NCBI GenBank assembly: GCA_029258695.1
Contig: JARIBR010000313.1
Span: forward strand, 1-18,608
Length of the DNA stretch: 18,608 nt
Source: Quadrisphaera sp.
GTDB lineage: Bacteria; Actinomycetota; Actinomycetes; Actinomycetales; Quadrisphaeraceae
Direction of reading: 5' to 3'
The position numbers were made by a program, and so were the translations under genes. A model generated the notes under the pieces. That model saw only the letters and a program-made list of their open reading frames with translations, was not told where the DNA came from and did no database searches. The stretch's first letter is position 1, and each line of letters starts with the position of its first letter. Below are positions 7,843-13,677 of the stretch, piece by piece.

Positions 7843-9021
7843 ATGCGTCCAGCCCCGATCCTGCTCGTCACCACCTCGGAGGACCTCGTCGAGGAGGTCT
7901 CGGCGCTGGCCGCCGCCGGCGGGGTGAGCGTCGCGGTCTCCCCCAGCGCGGCGCCCGACCCCGGTGCGTGGCGGGGCGCCGCGCTCGTGCTCCTCGGCGA
8001 GGACGCCCTCGAGCACCCCGTGCCCTCGCGGCGCCCCGGCGTGCTGGTCCTCACCACCGGTGGTCCCGCCGGTGAGGAGCTGTGGCGCTCTGCCCTGGCC
8101 GCCGGGGCGGAGCAGGTCCTCAGCGTGCCGGGGGAGCGCGCGACCGTGCTGCGGCGGCTCGGCGACGTCGCCGATGCGGGGGAGCGTGGAGGCACGTGCG
8201 TCGCGGTCGTGGGTGCGCGCGGGGGCGTGGGGGTCTCCACGCTGGCCGCGGCGCTGGCCCACCGGGGCGCCGGGAGCGCGGCGGCGGCGGGCGGCGCGAG
8301 CGCGAGCCTCCTGGTCGACACGGACCTGCTGGGCGCCGGCCTCGACCTCCTCGTCGGGCTCGAGGGGGCGCCTGGGCTGCGCTGGGGAGACCTGGCGCAG
8401 GCCCGGGGGAGCGTGCGGGGGCAGGTGCTGGCGCAGTCCCTCCCGCGCCGCGACCGCGTGGCGGTCCTCTCCAGCGGGGGCGCCGGCGGGGACGCGAGCG
8501 TGCGCGGCGACGTGGTCGAGGCGGTGCTGCGCGCGGCGCGGCCCCACCATCACGCGGTGGTCGTCGACCTCGCGCGCGCGAGCGGGGCGCTCACGGAGGC
8601 CGCCCTGGGGGCGAGCGACGTGCTGCTCGTCCTCGTCCCGCCCGACGTCGGCTCGGAGGTCGGCGCCCGGCGCGTCCTCGAGGTGCTCGCACCCTCGGTG
8701 GCCGACGTGCGCCTCGTGCTGCGCACCGGTCTGGGCACCGGGGCCAGCGCGGCGCTGCCGGCCGCCGCCGTGGCGGACGCTCTGGGGGTCCCGGTGGCGG
8801 CCGTGCTCGGCCACGACCGGGCCCTCGCGGAGGTCGTCGCCCGCGGTGAGGCGCCGTGGGCGCTGCGTCGAGGCCCGCTGGCCGCCGCCTGTGCCTCGCT
8901 GGGCGCTCTCCTGGCCCCCGGCGATCGCGCGCCCGCTCGACGGGACGCGCAGCCCGCGCCACGGGAGGGCCTCACGCCGGCGCCCTCCCTCGCACCCCTC
9001 CCGGAGGCTGCGTCGTGGTGA
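7843..9021 (+). CDS. ssd: CpaE/Ssd-like P-loop protein of the Tad locus
   Basis: This 392-residue protein has a receiver-like N-terminal domain (about 1-110, alternating strands such as APILLVTTS and RPGVLVLTTGG). A ParA/MinD-like domain follows (about 118-370). It corresponds to the actinobacterial helicase/secretion-neighbourhood CpaE-like family (Rv3660c, named Ssd, septum-site determining). CpaE proteins place the pilus machinery in the cell. The P-loop is GARGGVGVST (124-133): the lysine of a standard Walker A (GKT/S) is replaced by Val, as is common in Ssd-type proteins, so ATP hydrolysis is doubtful. The 'signature lysine' position holds Arg126. A hydrophobic VVVDLARAS segment resembles the switch II strand. 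ATG 7843 is chosen; GTG 7837 is an alternative and neither has a good ribosome binding site. The stop overlaps the tadA start. Confidence 0.88.
   Translation: MRPAPILLVTTSEDLVEEVSALAAAGGVSVAVSPSAAPDPGAWRGAALVLLGEDALEHPVPSRRPGVLVLTTGGPAGEELWRSALAAGAEQVLSVPGERATVLRRLGDVADAGERGGTCVAVVGARGGVGVSTLAAALAHRGAGSAAAAGGASASLLVDTDLLGAGLDLLVGLEGAPGLRWGDLAQARGSVRGQVLAQSLPRRDRVAVLSSGGAGGDASVRGDVVEAVLRAARPHHHAVVVDLARASGALTEAALGASDVLLVLVPPDVGSEVGARRVLEVLAPSVADVRLVLRTGLGTGASAALPAAAVADALGVPVAAVLGHDRALAEVVARGEAPWALRRGPLAAACASLGALLAPGDRAPARRDAQPAPREGLTPAPSLAPLPEAASW
9003..9007 (+). promoter_or_regulatory. Ribosome binding site for tadA
   Basis: GGAGG lies inside the end of the upstream gene, seven bases before GTG 9015 and ten before GTG 9018. 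It supports starting tadA at this overlap rather than at the earlier in-frame codons (open from 8856). Confidence 0.65.
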
Positions 9022-10220
9022 CCGGGCCGGTGCGCCGCGAGGTGATCGACGACGTGAGGACGCGGCTGGTGGTCGACGGGTCCCACCGGGGCCGCGAGGG
9101 GAGCGGCCCGGGCGAGGGTCTGCGCGCCGCGGGGCGAGGCCGCCTGGCCGCCGCGGTGGCCGCGCGCGAGGGTCCGGGAGGAGTCCTGGGCGCCGAGGGG
9201 GTGCTCGGGGTCACGGCCGCGCTCTCGGCGCAGATGACCGGCGCCGGCCCGCTGCAGGACCTGCTCGACGCCGAGGGCGTCACGGACGTGCTCGTCAACG
9301 GCGCCCACGAGGTGTGGGTCGACCGCGGCGACGGTCTGGTGAGGTTGCCGCCACGCACCGTGGCCCTGGGGAGCGAGGGCGACCTGCGCGCCCTCGCGGT
9401 GCGGCTCGCCGCCGCGGCCGGTCGTCGGCTCGACGACGCCTCGCCCTTCGTCGACGCCCAGCTGCCCGACGGGGTGCGCCTGCACGCCGCGCTCCCGCCG
9501 ATCTCCCCGGTGGGCACGCTGCTCTCGCTGAGGGTGCCGCGGCGCACGGCCTTCACCCTCGACGAGCTCGTCGCCGCCGGCACCGTCCCGCCGGCGTGGG
9601 AGGACGTGCTGCGCGCCGTGGTGGCCCGGCGCGCGGCGTTCCTCGTCACCGGCGGCACGGGGAGCGGGAAGACGACCGTGCTCTCGACGCTCCTGGGCCT
9701 CGCCGACCCCGGGGAGCGGCTCCTGCTCGTCGAGGACGGCGGGGAGCTCGTGCCCGACCATCCCCACGTGGTGCGGCTGCTGACGCGTCACGGCAACGTC
9801 GAGGGGGCCGGGCGCGTGGACCTCGTCGACCTCGTGCGCCAGGGGCTGCGCATGCGACCGGACCGCATCGTCGTCGGTGAGGTGCGCGGCGCCGAGGTCC
9901 GTGAGCTGCTCGCCGCCCTCAACACCGGTCACGAGGGAGGTGCCGGCACCGTGCACGCCAACGCCGCCGGGGACGTGCCGGCGCGCCTCGAGGCGCTGGG
10001 AGCGCTGGCCGGTCTGGGGCGCGAGGCGCTCGCCGCCCAGGCGGTCAGTGCCGTGGCCGTGGTGGTCCACCTGCGCCGCAGCGCCGGGCGCCGCGAGATG
10101 GCCGAGATCGCGGTCCTCGCGCGTGACGAGCACCGCGCCCTGTGCGTGAGCACTGCTCTCGGCCCGCGAGGCCGCGGCCCCGGCTACGAGCGGCTGCAGG
10201 CGCTCACGGGTGCGGGGTGA
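9015..10220 (+). CDS. tadA: TadA/CpaF-type pilus assembly ATPase
   Basis: This protein of about 401 residues is the motor ATPase of Tad pili (type II/IV secretion superfamily; Rv3659c position). It forms a cytoplasmic hexamer that drives pilin polymerisation against the TadB/TadC platform. An N-terminal region (about 1-75) leads to the GAGPLQDLL...VTDVLVNG domain. The core holds Walker A GGTGSGKTT (213-221, Lys219), the Asp box around LLLVEDGGEL, Walker B RIVVGEVRG (284-292, Glu289) and the His box NTGHEGGAGTVHANA (303-317, His306 and His314). The first domain is shorter than in classical CpaF, as in other helicase/secretion-neighbourhood ATPases. GTG 9015 has a good ribosome binding site; GTG 9018, which forms GTGA with the previous stop, is equally possible. 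The stop overlaps tadB. Confidence 0.94.
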   Translation: MVTGPVRREVIDDVRTRLVVDGSHRGREGSGPGEGLRAAGRGRLAAAVAAREGPGGVLGAEGVLGVTAALSAQMTGAGPLQDLLDAEGVTDVLVNGAHEVWVDRGDGLVRLPPRTVALGSEGDLRALAVRLAAAAGRRLDDASPFVDAQLPDGVRLHAALPPISPVGTLLSLRVPRRTAFTLDELVAAGTVPPAWEDVLRAVVARRAAFLVTGGTGSGKTTVLSTLLGLADPGERLLLVEDGGELVPDHPHVVRLLTRHGNVEGAGRVDLVDLVRQGLRMRPDRIVVGEVRGAEVRELLAALNTGHEGGAGTVHANAAGDVPARLEALGALAGLGREALAAQAVSAVAVVVHLRRSAGRREMAEIAVLARDEHRALCVSTALGPRGRGPGYERLQALTGAG

Positions 10221-11086
10221 GCGCGCAGGGCCCCGAGCTCGTCGCGGCGCTGCTCGCCGGTGCCAGCCTCGTGGCCGTGGTGCTGCTGCCGGGGCGCCGG
10301 GACGCACCGCGGCGCCGGTTGGTGGCCGTCGTCGGCAGCGCCCCAGCCAGCACCCGGGGGGAGCGGTCCGCCCCGCGACGCGCGCGGCGTCGAGGACTCC
10401 TCGCCCTCGTCGCGCGGGCGCGCCGGGCCCGTGGCCCCGACGCGCCGGCGGCGCTCGCGGCCGCCTCCGCGCTCGGGGCCGAGCTGGCCGCCCTGCTCAG
10501 AGCGGGTCTGGGGCCGGCCGACGCGTGGCACCACGCCGCCGCGGCGCAGGCCAGCACGGCAGGGGCGAGCGCTGCCGGAGGGGCGCAGGCTCCCGGAGGT
10601 GCCCGTGCTCTCGGCAGGGCGGACCCGGACACCACCCACGAGGGGCGAGCGGTGGCGGCGGCCGCTGCGGCCGCCGCGAGGAGCGCCCGCTCCGGCGGTG
10701 ACGTCAGCGCGGCGCTGCGCGCCGCCGCCTCCCGCAGCGGCGTCCCGGCGCCCCTGCTGCGCCTCGCCGCGGCGTGGGACGTCGCCGCCCGCACCGGGGC
10801 GCCGACCGCTGACGTGCTCGACGCCCTCGCCGGTGCGCTGGCCGCGGAGCGGGAGGAGGTCCTCGGCCTGCGCGCCGCGCTGGCCGGCCCCCGTGCCAGC
10901 GCCCTCGTCCTGGCCCTGCTTCCCCTCGCCGGCCTGGGGCTGGGGCTGCTCATGGGGGTCGACCCCCTGGGCGTCCTCGTCGGCACGACGGTGGGGCGCC
11001 TGAGCGCCCTCGTGGGCCTGGGGCTGGGCGCCGGTGGGTGGTGGTGGACCTCGCGCATGGTCGCGGCCGCCGAGAGGGTCGGCTGA
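10217..11086 (+). CDS. tadB: TadB-like inner-membrane platform protein
   Basis: This 289-residue protein belongs to the type II secretion F family (T2SSF) as found in Tad loci (Rv3658c position). It has an N-terminal hydrophobic helix (about 8-23) and an Arg-rich cytoplasmic stretch. A helical T2SSF core follows, with the typical LGAELAALLRAGLGPADAW and GDVSAALRAAA segments. Two C-terminal membrane helices end the protein (about 229-246 and 262-278). Between the core helices is an Ala/Gly/Thr-rich insertion of about 50 residues (roughly 115-165) that looks like disordered filler. The GTG start overlaps the tadA stop (GTGA at 10217-10220) and one base separates the end from tadC, so translation is coupled. 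With TadC it forms the membrane platform on which TadA acts. Confidence 0.87.
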   Translation: MSAQGPELVAALLAGASLVAVVLLPGRRDAPRRRLVAVVGSAPASTRGERSAPRRARRRGLLALVARARRARGPDAPAALAAASALGAELAALLRAGLGPADAWHHAAAAQASTAGASAAGGAQAPGGARALGRADPDTTHEGRAVAAAAAAAARSARSGGDVSAALRAAASRSGVPAPLLRLAAAWDVAARTGAPTADVLDALAGALAAEREEVLGLRAALAGPRASALVLALLPLAGLGLGLLMGVDPLGVLVGTTVGRLSALVGLGLGAGGWWWTSRMVAAAERVG

Positions 11087-11087
11087 C

Positions 11088-11759
11088 GTGGCGCTCGTGC
11101 TGGCGGCCGTGGCCCTCGTCGCCGCCGTCAGCCTCCTCGGGCCCGGCAGACCTCGACTCAGCGCCCTCGAGCCCCGGGCGCGCTTCGGTGGTGTGCGCGG
11201 GCACGGTCTCGCGAGCGGCGGCGGCCCCTCGCGTGAGAGCGGCGCCTCGCGTGGCGGCGGCTCCAGGCCCGGTGCTGGCCTGACGGCGGCTCGCCGGACG
11301 GGCCCCTCCGGGAGGAGGGCCGACGCCGCAGAGGTCGACCCGGCGCTCGCGATCGACCTCGTCGCGGCAGCGATGCTCTCGGGGGTGCCGGCCACGACAG
11401 CGCTCGACGTCGTCGGCGCTGCGCTGGGAGGTGAGGGTGGCTCGGTGCTGCGCGAGGCAGCGGCGCTGACGTCCATGGGGGCTGACGAGGCCACGGCGTG
11501 GGCGCGCGCGAGCCCGGCGTGGCAGCCGCTGCGCCGCGCCCTGGTGCTCGCCGCGAGCTCTGGCGCGCCGTCCGCCGCGCTCCTGCGCCAGGCGGCCGCG
11601 CGGGTGCGCGCCGACCGCGCCTCGCGCCGGCGGGCCGCGGCGCAGCGCCTCGAGGTGCTCGTGCTGCTGCCCATGGGGCTCTGCGCGCTCCCGGCGTTCG
11701 CCGCGCTGGGCGTGGTGCCGCTCGTCGTGGCGCTCGCGGCTCCCCTGGTGGGCCGGTGA
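11088..11759 (+). CDS. tadC: TadC-like inner-membrane platform protein
   Basis: This 223-residue protein is the second T2SSF-like platform protein (Rv3657c position). A single N-terminal helix (2-17) is followed by a Gly/Ser/Arg-rich linker of about 60 residues with low complexity. The helical F-type core comes next (DPALAIDLVAAAMLSGVPA..., then WQPLRRALVLAASSGAP...). The C-terminus is a long hydrophobic hairpin (LEVLVLLPMGLCALPAFAALG... to the end). It is shorter than free-standing TadC (about 300 residues), as is normal in this locus type. GTG 11088 starts one base after the tadB stop. It ends the overlapping ssd-tadA-tadB-tadC block; a 139-base gap with a possible regulatory site pair follows before the pilin genes. 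Confidence 0.83.
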   Translation: MALVLAAVALVAAVSLLGPGRPRLSALEPRARFGGVRGHGLASGGGPSRESGASRGGGSRPGAGLTAARRTGPSGRRADAAEVDPALAIDLVAAAMLSGVPATTALDVVGAALGGEGGSVLREAAALTSMGADEATAWARASPAWQPLRRALVLAASSGAPSAALLRQAAARVRADRASRRRAAAQRLEVLVLLPMGLCALPAFAALGVVPLVVALAAPLVGR

Positions 11760-11770
11760 TCGCCGGGGGC

Positions 11771-11810
11771 CGTCCACAGGCGCGTGGCGACGGCCACGGT
11801 TTCTCCACAG
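11771..11810 (+). promoter_or_regulatory. Second TCCACAG pair, 31-bp spacing, upstream of pilin genes
   Basis: CGTCCACAG at 11771-11779 and TCTCCACAG at 11802-11810 start 31 bp apart, the same spacing as the pair at 7751-7790. In both pairs the second copy continues as GGCT. The site lies in the only sizeable gap of the pilus locus, 88 bases before the DUF4244 pilin start. I see no clear -10/-35 pair or stem-loop in the rest of this gap (11760-11898). Confidence 0.4.
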
Positions 11811-11898
11811 GCTCCACGTCCGCGCGGCGTCCCCCGGGGCGCCACGCCTCACGCTCGAGGGACCGGGCGAAGGACGCCCCGGCAGGACGGAGACGACC

Positions 11899-12258
11899 AT
11901 GACCAGCACCAGCAGCACGGACAGCCGCATCGCGAGCGCGGCCACCACCCCCGGCACGCCGGCACCGGCTGGGACGCCGGGCAGCCCCACGGGCCACGCG
12001 GCCTCCCCCGGGCGGCCCCTCGACGACGCGGCTCTGCCCCACGACACGGTTCGGCCCCACGACGCGGTTCGGCCCCACGACGCGGTTCGGCCTGCTGGGG
12101 CGGCCGTGCCCGCCGACGCGGGCATGGCCACGGCCGAGTACGCCATCGCCACGCTCGCCGCGTGCGGGTTCGCCGCCCTGCTCGTGACGGTCCTCGCCAG
12201 CGACGGTGTCCGCGGGCTTCTCCTGGGGATCGTCGAGCGTGCGCTCAGCATCGTCTGA
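11899..12258 (+). CDS. DUF4244 Flp-like pilin with long repeat-bearing leader
   Basis: This 119-residue protein ends in the DUF4244 module (Rv3656c position). DAGMATAEYAIATLAACGFAALL carries a class III prepilin motif with cleavage expected after Gly75, Glu80 at mature position +5 and Tyr81 at +6, as in Flp pilins. A single hydrophobic helix and a short LLLGIVERALSIV tail follow. It is the likely major subunit of the pilus made by the upstream ATPase and platform. The leader is odd: 75 residues, Pro/Ala/His/Asp-rich, with three copies of a PHDxVR hexapeptide coded by an 18-bp tandem repeat. ATG 11899 has a weak GGAG-type site (GACGGAG). A downstream start would give a more usual short leader, so the true N-terminus is uncertain. 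The stop TGA is followed in the same frame by the next coding region. Confidence 0.85.
   Translation: MTSTSSTDSRIASAATTPGTPAPAGTPGSPTGHAASPGRPLDDAALPHDTVRPHDAVRPHDAVRPAGAAVPADAGMATAEYAIATLAACGFAALLVTVLASDGVRGLLLGIVERALSIV
12037..12090 (+). repeat. 18-bp tandem repeat, three copies, in the pilin leader
   Basis: Three adjacent 18-bp units of the form CCCCACGACGCGGTTCGG lie at 12037-12054, 12055-12072 and 12073-12090. The last two are identical and the first differs by one base. The unit is in frame and codes for PHDxVR-type hexapeptides. Confidence 0.9.
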
Positions 12259-12279
12259 GCGGTCGGCGCCGAGCACGGG

Positions 12280-12315
12280 ATCGACCCTGCCCCGGTCATC
12301 GACCCCGTCCCGGCC
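12280..12315 (+). repeat. 18-bp imperfect tandem duplication between pilin-like genes
   Basis: ATCGACCCTGCCCCGGTC (12280-12297) is followed directly by ATCGACCCCGTCCCGGCC (12298-12315), with four mismatches. It lies after the DUF4244 stop in a stretch with no start codon, yet it reads IDPAPV/IDPVPA in the frame shared by both flanking genes. Confidence 0.65.
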
Positions 12316-12348
12316 GTCGGCGCCGTCCTGGCCGCTGTCGGCCCCCCG

Positions 12349-12780
12349 GTGCCAGCCATCCCGACCGACGCGGCAGCGGTGAGCCCTGACGCGGCAGCGG
12401 TGAGCCCTGACGGGGGAGCGGGGAGCGCTGATACCGGAGCGGTGAGCGCCGAGCTGGCGGTCGCCCTCCTCGCCGTGGTGGTCGTCCTGACCGGCGTGGT
12501 CTCGGTCGCCCAGCTCTCCGTGGCCCAGATCAGCGTCCAGAGCGGGGCCAGCGCCGGCGCCAGAGCCGCGGCGCGCGGTGATCCCCCGGCCGACATCGCG
12601 TCGGCGGCGGGTCGCGTGGCGGGGCCGGACGCGCTCACGCGGACCGCGCCAGGCTCCGGCGCGAGCGTCCGCGTGGTCGTGACGCGGCGCATCGTGCTCG
12701 GGCTGCCGGGCACCCCCGCCGTGACGGTGTCCGGGAGCGCGAGCGCGGCCCTCGAGACGGTGGAGGAGGACGGACGGTGA
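12349..12780 (+). CDS. TadE-like pseudopilin
   Basis: This 143-residue protein is a TadE-type minor pilin (Rv3655c position). GAVSAELAVALLAVVVVLTG holds a prepilin-like motif: cleavage would follow Gly30 and Glu35 is at +5. A membrane helix (about 36-55) and a small extracytoplasmic domain with the usual GARAAARGD segment follow. The first 34 residues are four copies of a seven-residue unit (D-A-A-A-V-S-P type), and the last copy merges into the prepilin motif. GTG 12349 is the first possible start after the upstream stop. Further in-frame GTGs at 12379, 12400 and 12442 fall inside the repeats, and no site has a convincing ribosome binding site, so the N-terminus is uncertain. The stop overlaps the next gene (GTGA, 12777-12780). 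Confidence 0.82.
   Translation: MPAIPTDAAAVSPDAAAVSPDGGAGSADTGAVSAELAVALLAVVVVLTGVVSVAQLSVAQISVQSGASAGARAAARGDPPADIASAAGRVAGPDALTRTAPGSGASVRVVVTRRIVLGLPGTPAVTVSGSASAALETVEEDGR
12367..12450 (+). repeat. 21-bp tandem repeat, four copies, in the TadE leader
   Basis: Units at 12367-12387 and 12388-12408 are identical (start GACGCGGCAGCGGTGAGC). Units at 12409-12429 and 12430-12450 are diverged copies. Three of the four contain GCGGTGAGC, so each carries a potential GTG start. The fourth copy encodes the start of the prepilin motif. Confidence 0.85.
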
Positions 12781-13403
12781 GGAAGCGTCGCCACGGTCAA
12801 CCGTCAGGAGAGCAGGCGGCGCAGGAGCACGAGCCGTCGATCGACCCTGGCGTCCCCCGTGCTCCCGGCGTCCCCGGCTGCCGTGGTGCACGGAACAGGC
12901 ACGGTGCCGGTGCCGGTGCCGGTGCCGGTGCCGGTGCCGGTGCCAGTGCCGGTGCCGGTGCCGGTGGCGGTGCCGGTGGCGAGGTCGGGGCGGGCACGGT
13001 GCTGGTGCTGGGGCTCGTCGCCGCCACCCTCCTCGCGCTGGCGGGCGCCGGCATGGTCGGTGTCGCAGCGCTCACCGGGGTCAGGGCGGCGAGCGCGGCG
13101 GACCTCGCAGCGCTCGCCGGTGCGGACGTGCTGCTCGGCCGCACCGGCGGGACCGCGTGTGGAGCGGCCCAGCGGGCTGCGACCGAGAACGGGGCCGAGC
13201 TGGCCGGCTGCACCGTGCACCACCGCGAGGTCACGGGGGCGCCGGTGGCCACCTCGGTGCAGGTGGAGGTGGTGATCATCGCTCCGGGGGCCGTCGGCCT
13301 CCTGGGTCCGGCGCGGGTGGTGGCCCGCGCCGGGCTGGACGAGCGCGACATCGGGGCGGACGGCTCCCTGCCGATGCGGCAGGCAGCTGCGGGTGCCCCG
13401 TGA
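12777..13403 (+). CDS. TadE/TadG-like protein of the helicase/secretion locus
   Basis: This 208-residue protein matches the helicase/secretion-neighbourhood TadE-like family (Rv3654c position). After a long leader comes a Gly-Ala-Thr motif and a membrane helix (GTVLVLGLVAATLLALAGAGMVG, about 73-95). The family hallmark AADLAALAGA (107-116) follows. Next is a small domain in which Cys128 and Cys145 flank an AATENGAEL segment and could form a disulfide outside the membrane. No glutamate is present at +5, so classical prepilin cleavage is doubtful. The leader contains 13 Gly-Ala-type dipeptides (43-68) from a hexanucleotide repeat, probably disordered. GTG 12777 overlaps the TadE stop and has GGAGGAGG about nine bases upstream. 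It is probably an accessory pilus component. Confidence 0.8.
   Translation: MRKRRHGQPSGEQAAQEHEPSIDPGVPRAPGVPGCRGARNRHGAGAGAGAGAGAGASAGAGAGGGAGGEVGAGTVLVLGLVAATLLALAGAGMVGVAALTGVRAASAADLAALAGADVLLGRTGGTACGAAQRAATENGAELAGCTVHHREVTGAPVATSVQVEVVIIAPGAVGLLGPARVVARAGLDERDIGADGSLPMRQAAAGAP
12903..12980 (+). repeat. GGTGCC hexanucleotide array, 13 units
   Basis: Ten perfect GGTGCC units and three variants (AGTGCC at 12945, GGTGGC at 12963 and 12975) run without interruption. They are in frame as Gly-Ala codons of the TadE/TadG-like gene, so gain or loss of units would change protein length without a frameshift. Confidence 0.95.
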
Positions 13404-13519
13404 CGTCGGTCTCCGCCGCACCCGGCCGACCGGCGGACGAGCTCGACGTCGAGCAGGACGACCCGGTGTCGAGCAGGACATCCGGTGCAGGCCAGGACGC
13501 CCTGGTGTCGAGCCGGTGA
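13400..13519 (+). CDS. Possible 39-residue ORF overlapping the last pilus gene
   Basis: GTG 13400 overlaps the previous stop as GTGA, the junction used by most genes in this operon, and third codon positions are mostly G or C. The product (MTSVSAAPGRPADELDVEQD onward) matches no family I know and has no membrane segment. Most of it lies in a 20-bp-period repeat that is not a multiple of three, which argues against a maintained protein. It could be a decayed gene end or chance; low confidence. Confidence 0.2.
   Translation: MTSVSAAPGRPADELDVEQDDPVSSRTSGAGQDALVSSR
13436..13515 (+). repeat. Degenerate tandem repeat of about 20 bp, four units
   Basis: Units start with GAC at 13436, 13457, 13477 and 13496, with lengths 21, 20, 19 and 20. 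Shared core elements are GGTGTCGAGC and CAGGAC; for example GTCGAGCAGGAC occurs at 13448-13459 and 13468-13479. The copies are imperfect, and the third is the most diverged. Confidence 0.6.
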
Positions 13520-13578
13520 CGGACGCGGCGCCGAGGGGGGAGGTGGTGCGGCCGACACGCCGTGCGCCACCGCACAAA

Positions 13579-13671
13579 CTCCCCGCTCGGCGTTATGCCG
13601 TGGTCGTGGCTCCCCGCTCGGCGCTGTGCCGGCGCACCGGCTCCCCGCTCGGCGCGCTGGCCGACCTCGGA
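13579..13671 (+). repeat. 31-bp direct repeat, three copies, each with a small hairpin
   Basis: The 14-base core CTCCCCGCTCGGCG recurs exactly at 13579, 13610 and 13641, a 31-bp period. In every copy the CGGC of the core can pair with a GCCG five or six bases on, with loops GTTAT, GCTGT and GCGCTG. The sequence outside the core varies. It lies between the ends of the convergent pilus and helicase transcripts and may serve as a terminator or be a small repeat element. I see nothing else firm in 13520-13677. Confidence 0.7.
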
Positions 13672-13677
13672 GGCTCC

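Noticed and set aside
10950..12800. Minus-strand open frames of 550-620 codons opposite tadB, tadC and the pilin genes.
   Set aside because: The composition is Ser/Thr/Arg/Pro-rich without motifs, while the plus strand has coupled genes with clear Tad motifs.
13579..13671. Three evenly spaced repeats as a short CRISPR array.
   Set aside because: The exact core is only 14 bases with 17-base intervals, the intervals are related to each other, and no cas genes are present.
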